64,000 nt of DNA from Arthonia radiata (Eukaryota > Ascomycota > Arthoniomycetes > Arthoniales > Arthoniaceae). The DNA is taken from positions 1,153,760-1,217,759 of the forward strand of contig PSQN01000001.1 of assembly GCA_002989075.1 (NCBI GenBank), given 5' to 3'. Position numbers and translations under genes: made by a program. Under the pieces are notes generated by a model. That model was not told the origin of the DNA and did no database searches. It saw nothing but the letters and a program-made list of their open reading frames with translations. Below, one piece after another: positions 36,840-50,920 of the stretch (the first letter of the stretch is position 1; the number at the start of each line of letters is the position of its first letter).

Positions 36840-39800
36840 TAGATTAATTATATTTACTACTTTAATACTTAATAGCCGCAACGCTATAAACAGGCTAGCT
36901 AGTAAAATAACTACTATAAATAAAATATTAAACGTTAATATTAAGATAAGTAAAAGCTTTTCTAATAAACGTTTTAAGCTTACTTTATTTCTAATACGCT
37001 TAGCCGTATATTTTAAAACTTATAAGAATTAGTTTCTAAATAACAGTACTATAGTTTTATTTGCCGTATCTTATATAAATAGTAAGGTATATAAATAATT
37101 TAACTTCTATTTTAAAGACTATCTCTATAAGGTACCTAACAAACAATAAAAGAAGACCGATAAACTCTTCTCTAGCTTTACTGCGTTTTAGCAAAAACTC
37201 TAATAAATGTATAGGAATATCGATTCTAAACGTACTGCTGTACGCAAACTTAAGATACTCTATTAAATAAGACTAGCCAGCCGATATACCGCTAAGTTTC
37301 TATAATATGCTAGTTAAACTAAATAGAATAAAGAATCCCTAGTTAATGCCTTTTATAAAGGCTTAAAGAACTATATTAAGAAAATTATCTATATTTATAA
37401 AGAGAAGTTTACTAAACTAGAAAAATTTATGGAACGAGCTAAGGAAATTAACGACAGCAACTTTAAACGACAGTTAAAAAAGAAAGAAACTAACTTAGGT
37501 AAGTTTACCTAAACTTAGAGTAAGTACAACTTACAATAAAACCGGGGTAATCCAATAAAATTAAATTTTACGAAGCTCTATAAAAAACTAAACAACTAGA
37601 AACGAGAATACAGAATAAAGAATAAGCTATACTTATATTGCGGAAAACTAGGGCATTAAGTTAAAGAATGCCGTTCTAAAAAATAATAGTTTAATAGTAC
37701 TAGCAGAAACAAGCACAATAATCGATCTTAGAAACTCTATTTTCTACAACAATATTTTAATATAACTATTTAGATACAGAAGAACGATAGTTACAATAAG
37801 GCGATAGAATTACTAGCAGCCTTCTCTAACCGCTAGTATATAAACTTAACTAAGGGTCGTCCTCTTTAAGCGTTAAGACTTCTACTTAAAATTAACTAGA
37901 ACTAGTATAAGTACGTTACTAAATTAACTAAGAAGCAGAAGAATATTTACTAAGGTACCTTCTATAACTAGAAAGACACTTATTAAGTTACTTTTAATAA
38001 AAAGTATAATAAGCTAAACTTGTTTAATTTATATAAGAACTGGAATATAGACAGTAAGTTATAGAAAGAGACAAAGGAACGATAAATAAAATAGAAACAA
38101 TAAAAACCGTAGGACTAGAATAACATTAACCGCACTATTCCAAGGTATTAGGTATAGAGTATCGTTGTACTATATAAAATACTATTCTAGACCGCGTGCT
38201 ACAATAATAATTATACGATTTACGAATCTAATAAACTAGAGTTAGAATAGTAGCTAAAGAAACTAATATCTCTAAAACAAGGTTCGACACAAGAACTAGG
38301 TCTTATTTAAAGACAATCTAGGTTACCTTACTTAGAAACCTAAGAAGAATTTAAGGAAGAACAGACTATAAAAGCTAAGTAAGATAGTAACTACGATACG
38401 TTATAGGTAAGACAACAACTTAAAGATAAAAATATAGATTCTAATAGTACGGAATCCTTGCTCAAAGACGATACTAACTAGAAAAAATAAACCTTAATCC
38501 GTTAGAAAGGAATAATATAGAGACTTTGTTAGTTAGCCTTTTACAATAGAAAGTTGAGCGCTAATAGAGATATTAACAATATTCTAAAATATATTTATTT
38601 ACGCTTACAACAACTAATAGACTATCTTATTAAGGGTTTAGAATTATATAGTTAGTACTAATATCTTTAACTAACAATATATAATTTATAAATATAATAG
38701 GTTTTAACTAGCGATAATTATATAATTAAGGCAGGAATTATAAACAACAAACTAGACGTTATAATAAAAGTAGTACTAAAACACCTTATATAGGAATTCT
38801 TATAGTAAATTAACTAATAATAGGTTTCGGTACCTAAAATACTCTAGAACGTATACAATTAACAGAAAAAAGACTAAGCCAACTACTTTAAGAGTAGCAG
38901 TACCGGCCCGTTTAACGGTTAAACTCTCTAAAAGTATAGCTCTATACAAGCTTAGCTTTCTATAAAATATACTTATATATTCGAGCAATAATGAACTACA
39001 GAAACATTAAAATTATAATTAATTTCAGCGTAATAGGCAACTTTATTTTAATACGCTACGTTAAGGAGTACTAAATATAAACATAAAAGAAGAAATTATC
39101 CTACGTACTGTCTAAATTTTAAGGAGCAGATAAAAAAGTTAACTATAAAACTTTACTAATAGATATAATAATTAGAGACTATTAGAAAGAAATTACCTAT
39201 AATATTGTTAATATTAACTAGTACTATATAGTACTAGATATACCTTAGTTACAACAATATAATCTAGAAGTAAACTAAAGAACTAAGAAACTTCTTTTTA
39301 CTAGGTATAAGTACTCTAAACAAGAGTTGTTTTATAGAATAGATACTCTATAAGCTATCTTTAATAGTAAGAATAAGGAGCGTAATAAAGAACTTATATA
39401 GATTAGTACTACTATACTTCGATACTTAGATATCTTATAAGAAGAGTCTAACGTAGTATCTTGTCTGTAGCTAACTATACGTAAGTATAAATAAAAGATA
39501 ACTGTACGTCAGTAATTCTATACAACAACAAGTATTTAGTTAATTACTAAGATACTTGAAAAATACGATTAATTTTAATATCTGTTTAAGAAAGCTAAGT
39601 TAAACTTAGCTCTTCTAGAATATAAACTGTAAGATTATACAATACCTTTGTAAGAAGGTAAAACGTTAATATTCGGTTTAATATACTTTCTATTAAAAGC
39701 AGAAAATTAAGCGCTCCGCGACTATCTCAATAAAAACCTTAAAAAGGGATTTATCTAAAAATTAATATTACTAGCCGAATATCTAATACTCTTTGTACTA

Positions 39801-42460
39801 AAGAAGAATAGTAAACTACGACTTTACGTAGACTATAGACAATTAAACAGAGTAACTATTAAAAACTAATATTCGCTACTATATATCAATAAAATCATAG
39901 ATCGACTATATAACGTGCAATAGTTTACTAAGTTTAACCTATAAGAAGTCTATAACTTAATTTATATAAAGGAAGATAAAGAATAAAAAACGGTCTTCTA
40001 TACTAGATACAGACTTTTTAAGTATTGCGTTATACCCTTTAAGCTAATAAACGCACTAGCATTATTTTAGAAACTAATTAATAATATACTCAGTAATTAT
40101 TTAGATATATTTATAACTGCTTATCTATTCTAGTATATAGCCGTATACTAGAAGAATATAAGAAATATATTAAAAAGGTATTAGAAAGATTAGCGTGTAC
40201 CGATTTATAAATTAATATTAAGAACACTTAGTTTTATTAATAATCCGTCGAATTTCTTAGATTTATAATTACCGAGTACGGTCGCTAAATAAAAGATTCG
40301 AAGATTTAATCTGTTTTAACTTAGCCTACACTAAAGAATATAAAATAATTACAACAGTTTTTTAGTTTTGCTAACTATTATAGGCAATAAATATTTAACT
40401 TTAGTTAAATTATAGTACCGCTGTCTTAACAAACAAAATAATCGATAGAATTTTTCTAGACGTAGAAGAAACAATTAGTATTTAAAGAGCTTAAAAAAGC
40501 TTTTAAGATCGAGCTCGTACTAGCAATATTTAACTCTAACTTACTAATTATTATAAAAATAGATACGTTAGACTATACAATTAGAGTATATATAAGTTAA
40601 AATAATAAGAAAAGAAAACTTAAACTAGTAGCTTTCTACTTAAAAAAGATATTACTTATAAAATAGAACTATAATATTTACAATAAAGAGCTTTTAGCTA
40701 TTATAGCAGCATTCGAGATATAGCGAGCTTACTTAAAAAGAGTAAACTATATAATTATAGTATATATAAACTATAAGAATCTAACTTACTTTATAATAAT
40801 AAAGAAACTTAACTGTAAATAAGTTAGATAGTTAAAAACTATAGCTCTATACAACTTTATTATTACTTACAAAAAGGGTTTTAAGAATAATAAAGCCGAC
40901 GCTCTAAGCCGACGTTCCGATTACCTTAATAACAAAGAATATATTAAGCACGCAATATTCTAAGAATATAATAATAAGATTAGATACAATTAATTAGCTA
41001 TAACAACTAAGTTTATTATTAAACTAGACAGCTGAATCTTAAATATTCTAAACGACTCTAAAATCTATTAGAAAAACAAGAAAAAATACCTAAGATTAAC
41101 TAAGAACAGTAAAGACTATTACAAATTTTAAGGTAAAATCTATGTTCTAAGGAATCTAACCCAATATATTATTAGTAACTTCTACGATAACCCAATAAAA
41201 GAACATAAAAGCATCGATAACACTATAGAAAAGATTACGAGAACCTACTATATCCCAAGAATTCAATACTACGTCGAAAATTATATCTAAGAATACGACG
41301 TATACGCAAGAACTAAGTACCTAAGGTATTTATTATATAGTAAACTATAGCTACTAAAGATATCTAAGAGGCTATAATATACAGTCTTACTAGATTTTAT
41401 TACTAAGCTACTAATATCTAAGAATTTACTTATAAAAGTAGCTTATAACGCTATTCTAGTTATATATAATAAACTAACAAAGTACGCATACTTTGTATCT
41501 TACAAGAAAGCTAGTAATTTAGAACAATTAGTATATATATTTCTTTAAATTATCTTAGCAAACTATAGTTAACTATAAAGAATTATCTTAGATAGAGACT
41601 AAAAATTTGTCTTACGATTTTAAATATCTCTAATACAACAATTAGAGATAAAATAGAAGATATTTACGTTATTTTATCCGTAAACAGACGGATAGACGAA
41701 ACAGACGAATTAAACACTAAAATAGTATCTCTAGGTATATATTAACTACTAGCAAAACGACTAGATATAATTACTATTAGTAGCGTAAGGCGCGTACAAT
41801 AATATAAAAAACAATATAACTAAGATAACTCTATTTTATGCCTTATACAGCTATTACCCTCTTTAAAAAAGACAACTGTAAAACAATACAGAAAACAAAT
41901 TAGCTATATAAATAGCTACAAGCATAAAAACTCTATATTAGCAGTTAAAGTTAGACAACAAGTTTATTAACGAATAAACAAAAAAATAGTATAATAAGTT
42001 AAAAACTATTCTAAATATAAGCATAAAAGAAGGGGGAAAAGCTTACTTACTTATAAAAAATATAAAAACTATTAAATTAAGCAAGAAACTCGACTATACT
42101 AAAATAAAACTGTTTAAAATCTTACAGCAATTAAAACCCGTAATATTTAAACTTAAACTCTTAAAGACAATAAGAATATATTCTATATTCTATGTAGCGC
42201 TGTTAAAGCTAGTCTACTTTCGAGAAGTAAAATAACCTAACCTAGAAATTCTTTCTAACAACTAAGAACCCAAGTATAAGGTTGAAACGATTCGAGCTTA
42301 TAGACAATATCAAGATAAACGACAGTATCTTATAAAATAGAAAGAATATCTTAAATATAAAAATTAATGGGAACCAAAATAAAATCTAACTAACTATAAA
42401 GACACTATTTAACAATATTAGAACTGAAATATTAATCGGTCGTAGCAGTACTAACACTCT
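36840..42460 (+). pseudogene. Gag-pol fossil of chromovirus B
   Basis: Collinear with A2: gag from about 36860, zinc knuckle near 37633-37672, protease near 39020-39055, reverse transcriptase about 39780-40260, integrase about 41190-41650 and chromodomain about 42280-42420. Heavily mutated throughout. Confidence 0.75.
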
Positions 42461-42617
42461 AATCTGCTGTCTAGTGCGTCTCGCCGATACCTAGGTTACC
42501 TACAAACAAACTAGTTTACTATATTAGTAGCTTACTATCTAACTTTAGATATAGATTATTATAAAAATCTATACTTAGGCTACTTAGTATATCTACAATA
42601 TTACTACCGGACATAGC

Positions 42618-42813
42618 TATAATGCATAAACATCTCGATAACGAATTAAGACAAAATATTGTCTATTTAGAAAGGCTACGATCTTAGAAGAATATCTTTT
42701 GTCTAGTAGACGCATCCCTTTCTTTTTTTCTTAATAATTAGCTTAAACACTAGTAGAGCCTATTTAGGCTCTTTTTACTATCTAACTGCTTTCTACTCTA
42801 CATATAAATTATA
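42618..42813 (+). repeat. 5' LTR of gypsy C (196 bp)
   Basis: Begins tataatgcataaac and ends aattata, preceded by the TSD atagc. Confidence 0.85.
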
Positions 42814-43127
42814 TTCTAATTATTCTAAACCTATAAGGAGGGCGGCCGGTAGTTAGATACCTTATTAACGTCGCTTAAAGGTTAACCCGATATAACTAAG
42901 TATAGCTGAGACTTTATATATACGTTAAAATAAATAATATTAAAATTAATTAATGGCTAATATTAGCAAGTACCGTATTTAAAGAGAATAAGTAAGAAAC
43001 TAAGTATGCGACGGTAGTTGCTTTATATCCGCCGTACAAGTAAAATATAGAGCGTAGCAAAATATAGTTAACGCTAAAGAAGACTAGAACTCTTATATAG
43101 AATTTAGCGATAACAATAAGTAAGAAG

Positions 43128-43635
43128 TATTGGAAATTAACCAACTAGCTGGTCAGCCGGAACCCCTAGGGGCCCGGAGTATTGAACAGGTTCTATTAGC
43201 TATCTCGGTCTAAAATAGAACAAGCCTTTTATCTAAAGGGTTGGGTCTAGTAGCCCGGATCTAAGACAAAAAGAAGCATTATACAATCTATTTTAAACAG
43301 CTAGCCTATAGTCTAAGACAACACAGAATAGACTTAAAGACTAATAGTTTTAAATAGATAGAATTATTATCTTATATAGTAAGTTACAGGTTATCTAGCC
43401 TCTATTAAAAAAAATAGATATCTAATAAGTTCTATACAGACCGCTAAACTTAGATATATAAGTTAAAATCTCTCTAGAGAATTCTAGCTAATAAGACAGA
43501 CAATATAATAATAGCTTCTCCTTGCTACTAAGTATTGTATCTGTACTAAGTCTAAGTATTGTACTAGTCTTAAGCTAGTCTCGTCTTTCTACTCTTTATA
43601 GTAGTATTCTTCTTCTTCCCTGCACCTTTTTAATA
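43128..43635 (+). repeat. Solo copia LTR in gypsy C gag
   Basis: A full 508-bp LTR of the copia family with its own TSD agaag on both sides (43123-43127 and 43636-43640) and no internal copia sequence. This is the usual product of LTR-LTR recombination. Confidence 0.87.
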
Positions 43636-43640
43636 AGAAG

Positions 43641-46600
43641 ACTTATAAGCCGGTAAATAGACGCTAAGTAGATTGTAAACTAAGAAGAACAATAGTCTAA
43701 ATTAAAATAATAATAATAATAAAGGGGCTTATTAAGACTTTAACCGCAAAGAATCTCTCTTTAGCGCCTCTTTAAGTGTTAAAGTACGAAAGCTAAGATA
43801 AGAACTACTAATATAGTAGCAACAGTATACTATTAAGAAGCTTAAGCTTAAAAAGCAAATACTCGAAGTTAAGCTCTAATCCGTCTGTAATTTAAAAGCT
43901 AATAGTAAGCGGTTATAGAGCGATTTAAGCCTTTAAAGCTAGATTAACAAGCTTCTTAAGAAAGAGATATCTAAACTTAAAAGAGCTATAAACTCTATAG
44001 ATACTTAATAGACTTAAACTATTAAGAAAAGATTTTAGATAGCTAACGTATTAGACTTCGATAACGTTTATATTATTATTTAGTACGTTTAAAGACTTTT
44101 TAAAGATTTAGTAGATAAATAGTAAACTTATATTGAAAGGAATAAAGAAAAGACGTTACTTTATATATAAGCGTACTTTAAAGAATAGATAATAAAATAT
44201 ATTGTTAACTTAGCTATAGCTACTATAGCTAACGTAAAAAGATTCTTTATATTAATATAGAGTTTAACGTAGAAGCTTAGAGACTTTCTAAGCTTTCTGT
44301 AGAATAAAGAAACTAAGTTGCTAAATAGCAAAATATCGAATTTAAATTGGGCCGTATTTTACTATATACGCTTATTTTTATAAATTAAGGTAAAGCTGAT
44401 TAAGTAAGGTCTCTTAAAAACCCTACTTAAAGATATAAATAAGCTTCTAAAGAAAGTTTATTAATATATAAATATTAATTATAGTATATTATAAAACGCC
44501 CGCAATACTAATATAAACTAAGATTGCTTTAATAGCAGATCGAGTATAAACTATAGCGGCTATAATGCTAGAGCATCTTTATAGGGGTCGGGCCGCGAAC
44601 GAGGCGATTTATACCGAGAACGAGGCAACTTGTTAATCTAATAAAAAGATAATAGCTCTGCCGTATAAAGATAACTAAAGTTAATATATAGTAAGGCAAA
44701 TATTATCTACTTTATATACAATTAGAAAGGGTATTATACTACTAAATATACTATACTCTAAATTAGTATCAATTTAACGCTAATTAGACAGAAAAATAAT
44801 AAGTTTTAAGAGTAAGTCTCGCGTTTTTAAAGCTTAGGGCTGTTAATTAATAGTAAGGATAAATTAAAGTTTTAGTATAGCTAGATAGGTCGCCGCAAGA
44901 GATCTTTATGCTAGTAGATTCTAGTATAAAGATTAACCTTATTAATTATTATATTATACTTAAAAGAGAATAGTAAAAATTATATAGAGTAAAGCTTCTA
45001 TATACTAAGTTTCTTAATAAAAATAAGCTGTAGCTTTATAGCGCTTATAACTTAAATATAACTATAAGAGATATATATAAAGAGAAACGGTATTACTAAC
45101 TTTACCTATATTCGGCTAACTTTATAAAATACAGCTTTGTTTTAGAATATCTATAGCTTGTTAAAGAAGGTACAGGAAAGAAGAAGGATACTACTACAAA
45201 GAGTAGAAAGATAAGATTAGCTTAAGACTAGTACAATACTTAAGCTTAATACAAGTACAATACTTAGTAGTAAGGAGAAGCTATTGTTATATTGTCTGTC
45301 TTATTAGCTAAAATTCTCTAGAGAGATTCTAGCTTATATATCTAAGTTTAGCGGCTTATATAGAACTTACTAAATATGTATTCTTTTAATAGAGGCTAGA
45401 TAACCTGTAACTTACTATATAAGATAGTAATTCTGTCTATTTAAAACTATTAGTCTCTAAGTTTATTCTGTGTTGTCTTAAACTATAGGCCAGCTGTTTA
45501 GAATAGATCGTACAATGCTTCTTTTTGTTCTAAGTTCGGGCTACTAGGCCCGACTCTTTAGGTAAAAGGCTTGTTCTATTTTAGACTAAGACAGCTAGTA
45601 GGATCTGTTCGATACTCTAGGCCCCTGGGGGTTCCGGCTAACTAGCTAGTTGGTTAATTTTTAATATAGCTTAAGTAAGTTAAGCTTTAAATTAGCTAGA
45701 CGATAAGAATAATTACTTGAGAAAACCTCTTTACGCTTAAAGAACGGATAGTAGAAGCCAAATCTATTGAGATTGTTAGTAAAGACGTAATTTTAGTACA
45801 TTTATAAAAAGGCGAACAGTACTATTCTACGATTCTATAAATAAGAGCGGATAAACGTTATAAATATTGAATAGCGGTCTTATTAGACGTTAATTTGCTA
45901 CTAAATTAAACTTTAAATAGTAAGTCTAAGAAAGTAAAGAAGCGAGATAAGCTTTCTTCTTAGTACGCTAAATATAAAGATATCTTTTCTAAAGAACTAT
46001 CGAGTAAGCTTACGCTACTTAATAAGTATACTTATAAGATTAAGCTTAAGAATAGTATAGAACCTCTATATAAGCTAATTTACTCTATATTGTAGAATAA
46101 GCTAAAAACGCTTTAAAAGTATTTAAATGCTATAATTAAGAAAGAATAGATACAACCCTCTACTAGTCCAACGGATGCTTCGGTTCTATTTATATTTAAG
46201 ACAGACAGATTGTTGAGACTATATATTAACTACCGCGGTTTAAACAATATAACTATAAAGAATTGCTACGTATTGCCGCTAGTCTCTAAGATTCTTAATC
46301 GTTTATAAGGCTTGAAGGTATTTACGAAGCTTAATCTTTGCGATACTTATTACTGTATTTATATTTATAAAGAGAATAAGTAGAAAATAGCGTTTTGTAC
46401 CCAATATAGGCACTATAAATATCTAGTAATACCTTTTAAACTAGCAAACGCCTCTACTACGTTTTAAATATATATCGATAAAGCTATAGGTAATCTTGTT
46501 AATACTGTATATATCGTTTATATAAATAATATCTTAATTTTCTTTAAAGACAAGAAAAGCTATAAAGACTATATTAAAGAAGTTCTATAAAGACTCTGTA

Positions 46601-49470
46601 AATAGAGTTTATTTATAAAGCTATTTAAGTATTAATTTTATACTACTAAGGTTTCTTTCCTAGAGTTTACTGTAAAAGTCGATAGTGTCAAAATAGACCT
46701 AAAAAGGATACAAATTATAGCCAAATAGCTAGTCTCTACTACTATAAAGCAGATTCTATCCTTCTTAGGGTTTATAAACTTCTATCGGCGATTTATCTAT
46801 AGATTTAGCTGTATTGTAGCGTTAATAAATATACTAACGAAAGACATTAAGTTTATTTAAGGCAAAGCCTAATAAAAAGCTTTTAAAGCGCTAAAGTAAG
46901 CCTTTATAAATATACTAGTACTAACATACTTTAATTCGATACTATCGATCGTTTTAATAACTAAGGTATTAGATTTTATAATAGTAGGCATCTTACTTTA
47001 GCTAAGGGAAGATAGCTAATTAACATTACCGTTAAATATTAACTTAGGCTTGCCTACACTAAATATAGCGGATACCGTTTAGACTAGTACTAATAATAAG
47101 GCGGATATATACCTATATCCGGTAGCGTTCTTTTTAAAAAAATTTGTAGACGCTAAGCTAAGATATAATATCTATAATAAAGAGCTTATAGCAATATAGA
47201 CTAGCTTTAAGTACTAGTACTATTACCTTATTAATATATAGTACTTAGTAAAGGTTATAACAGACTATAATAATCTATAGTATTCTATAATAATAAAAGT
47301 ATTGTCTTGCTAATAAGCGCGCTAGACAGAAAATCTGTTAGTATTTAACTTTAAAATACTATACCGTGCGGATAGTAAAAACCTAGCAGACGCGCCGTCG
47401 CGCCGTCTAAATTATAAGAACCTGTATAGAATAAAGAAAGACAATATTGATAAGATATTGCCGAGCTTATAGTAGAAGCTTAGGAGAGATACTACTTTAC
47501 CTAGTACCGGAGAGAAGCCTTCTAACCTAAAAGAAGGTATAATTACTGTCTTAATTATATTGCTTAAAGATTAGTTTAAATACTGTTAGCGATTTAACTA
47601 CCGATCTAAAATTCTAGACACAACTATAATCTAAGTTAAGAGCAAATTAAAGTTAAATACAGATCTTATATAGAATATCTAGAAGCAAGAAACGTATTTA
47701 TCTTTCTTTACTAATATAGAGCCTTTTTCGGTAGCTCTTATATTACGAGTTAAGATAGTTGCAGCTACCGCTCTTAAAATAGCTTATAATAATACTTCTC
47801 GAGGTCTTACAGCCTTAATCTTAAAAGTCTAACAAGAGAACGCCTTTATAAAGCAGAAAGTATCGGAGTTAAAATTATTAGCTAAAATTAAAAGTTAATA
47901 TAGCGACAAAACGGCAGCAAATCGCTATTAAGCCGGTATAAGAAAGCGCTGTACGAGTTAAATCGACTTAAATACCTTAATAGAGCCTAACTTAAACTCT
48001 AAGTCGTTAAAATATATAAAATAGTTAGTTAACAGCTATAAGTTGTTACGCTAAAGTAATAAGATTTAGATATTAAAATATTCTGTATTAAAGCTAAAAG
48101 TTATAAGCTAAAATTATAATAATAAGCTTATTAGTTACTTTAAGGTTAAAAAGACTTTAGAGATTCTAAAGCATAAATATATATAAAAGAATATAGTAAC
48201 GTATATTAAGAACTTTGTTGCTAAATATAACGTATATTAGCGTACTGCTATAAAAAGGTATAAGCTATATAGCAAAATAGCGGCAATATTAATTAGCCTC
48301 TTTAAGAATCTGTCTTTAAACTTTATCGTTAAATTGCTAATAGTACGCTTAAAGAACAGAGATATTGTTAATTTAATTCTTATAGTTGTTAACCGCTTTT
48401 TAAAGTTTGTAAGCTATATTTTAGTTAGAGAGACTATAGATGCTATAGAGCTAGTAAAAGTACTTTATAAGCACTAAGCAAAAACGTTAGAATTTCTAAG
48501 AAGTCTTCTATTTAATAGAGGATCTATATTTACTAGCTTATATTAAAGTATCTTCTATTAATATTTAGTCGTAAAACGAAGTTTAAGTACAGCGTTTTAC
48601 TCTTAGACTAATAGTTAAACTAAGCGTTAAAACTAGAAGCTTAAAAACTACCTACATATTTATATCTCTTAGAATTAAGTTAATTAGTATAAGTATTTAA
48701 AAGAAGCTACTTTTACGTATAACTCAAAAATTTATTTATTAACAAAGATATTGCCGATTAAATGTGCGTTCGGTTGTATTATAGACGTACTAGACGGCGT
48801 ACCGCCGCTAAATTAGTACCGTACTATAGTTAAGTCGAACAACCTTTTTGTCGGTAAGAATATCTTTTATTAAGAGGGAAGGTAGTTTAGGCTAAAACAC
48901 TCTATAGCAGTTAAGTATATAAAAGAACGCCTTCTCTGCTAATAAGAAATAAAGTAGCAGCTAAAAAAAGCTTAGCGTTTATAAATAAAATAGTATAATA
49001 CTAAGTATATACTAAAATACTATATAGTAGGTAATTTAGTACTACTATTGTTAAAGAACCTTAAAACAAAGAGGCCAATAAAGAAGCTTAATAATCGAAG
49101 TCTAAGACCGTTTAAGATCCTTAAGAAAGTAAGTAAACAAGCTTATTAGCTAGTATTGCTAGATTTCTACTACATTTACTCTGTCTTTTATATATCCTTA
49201 CTAGAGCTATATCGCCGTCGGTCTAGCATAAAACCGCTTAGTTCGATTAAAGTCGATAGTAGTAAGAAATAGCTTATTAAGGCGATTTGCTTTAAGATTA
49301 AAAATAAAGACTAGTATTAAACTAAGTAGTAGAGATAGTTGAAGGCGAATAATATAATAGAGCCGCGGGTATATCTTAAAGACTTTAATGCTCATAAGGA
49401 ATTTAAGAAGCATAAAGATACTAAGCCAAGAAGCAAGCGTCTAAGATAAACTAAGCAATATAGATAAAAA
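43641..49470 (+). pseudogene. Gag-pol fossil of gypsy C
   Basis: Plus-strand gag remnant (with the 42953-43127 piece), then after the inverted solo LTR the pol domains protease, RT, RNase H and integrase in gypsy order. Heavily degraded. A member of the same family (C2) lies on the minus strand beyond 61313. Confidence 0.7.
45159..45666 (-). repeat. Solo copia LTR, inverted, between gag and pol of gypsy C
   Basis: Reverse-complement 508-bp copia LTR with TSD tagct on both sides (45154-45158 and 45667-45671). It is a separate insertion from 43128-43635, since the TSD and orientation differ. Confidence 0.87.
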
Positions 49471-49499
49471 AGAGCTATAAGTCTATATAATTAGTCTAC

Positions 49500-50406
49500 A
49501 ATATAACGCTAAAGAGAAGGTAAAATACCTTGAGTATAGTTTAAAACATAGAATTAGTATAGTATTAAACTTTAAGACTATTTATATATAATTATAAAGC
49601 TTAAGCTATAAAAAAGCTAAAATAAAACTTGTATAGAGAGAAAATATAGAACTATTTTAATAAGCTAAGGAAAACTACTTATATAAACTAAGACTTTAGC
49701 TAAATAGAAGGCAGAAAACTACGAGAAGACTATCTAAACTAGCATCGAAGTTAGTACAGATCGGCGATATAATACTGCTTAAGCTAGCTACGCCTATCGT
49801 CGACGTAGTTCTAAATCTAATTAACTAAACTTACTATAGCTAGCTCGTAAGAAGTCTTATTTATAGATAGCTAAGGGCTGTACAACCTTATATTAGAATT
49901 AAAGCTCTAATATAGCGCCTTAATACACTTAAAATTGTTAGTATTAGCCTACTCAATCGACTTAGTGCTTAGACCGCGCTACTAAACCTATAGCTAAACG
50001 TAAAAGGCGCAAAGTAGAGTAAGATAGTCGTTATAGAAAGACTCTTTGTTATCTTAAATGTCCTTACTAAAGGTTAAGAAGAAGTTAACGTATATAAAAA
50101 GATTATAGATACGTCTCTATTAAACAAAGACCTATTATATATTAATATAGAGTTAATTAGTATTTAAGACAGAGAGTATTAAACTTACTATTTTATACTT
50201 ATCTTCTAACCTTCTAATACTAGCACAGCAAGCATACTTAGCATACTATTCTTTAGACTACTTATAAGTCTAGTTCTTATAATACTTAAAGTTAGAGTTT
50301 ATAGAAGGTCTACTATATATAGCTATATCGCTAAATAAAGCTTTTATGCAACGATAGTATATTGAAACGTAAGCCTCTAGCTAAGGCTAAATTAACGTAT
50401 ATACGG
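49500..50406 (+). other. Post-pol tail of gypsy C, left part
   Basis: AT-rich internal sequence after integrase, up to the A2 insertion. No domain recognised. C2 has the same stretch on the minus strand beyond about 62205. Confidence 0.45.
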
Positions 50407-50878
50407 TGTTACGGGCACCAGCCCCAGACGGCCTAGCGTGCACCCAAGCATCAACCACCGCCAGTTATCTTAGCCCTACCAACATTATTCCCGACTAAGC
50501 CTACAAACCCGCCGTAGGCATTATCGGACAAGACGGCTATAAGAGCCTACGTTCCCTATAAACCCGATATAGGTATTGTCGAGATTAACGGATATAGGGG
50601 AACTTCCCTATATACCTTAGATTATATAGCTAGACTAATAGCCGACCTTAGGATAGACTTTAGTCTATTAACTTAATATCTGAATACAAGTTTCTTAACT
50701 ATATTTAGGTAACGTGCTTTACCTTCTGTCTACTTTAGTTAAGCCCCTCTTACTCTCTGTAATCTGTCTCGCCTCTCCTGCCTTTTAGTCTTTAGCACAC
50801 GAGATACTTACTACTAAGGTCGACAAGCACACAAGGTAAGTGAGCCTTAGTTCGGTCCTCTTAGCGACCGGCGTTACA
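50407..50878 (+). repeat. 5' LTR of chromovirus A2 (472 bp)
   Basis: Begins tgttacgggcaccag and ends ggcgttaca. The U3 spans about 50407-50611. Confidence 0.93.
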
Positions 50879-50920
50879 CTTTAATAGACTCGCTACGAAA
50901 GCAGAGAAAGCAGATTATTT

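Noticed and set aside
43128-45666. One composite element bounded by inverted copia LTRs
   Set aside because: The two LTRs have different target duplications (agaag and tagct), and gypsy C sequence runs continuously between them, so they are independent solo LTRs.
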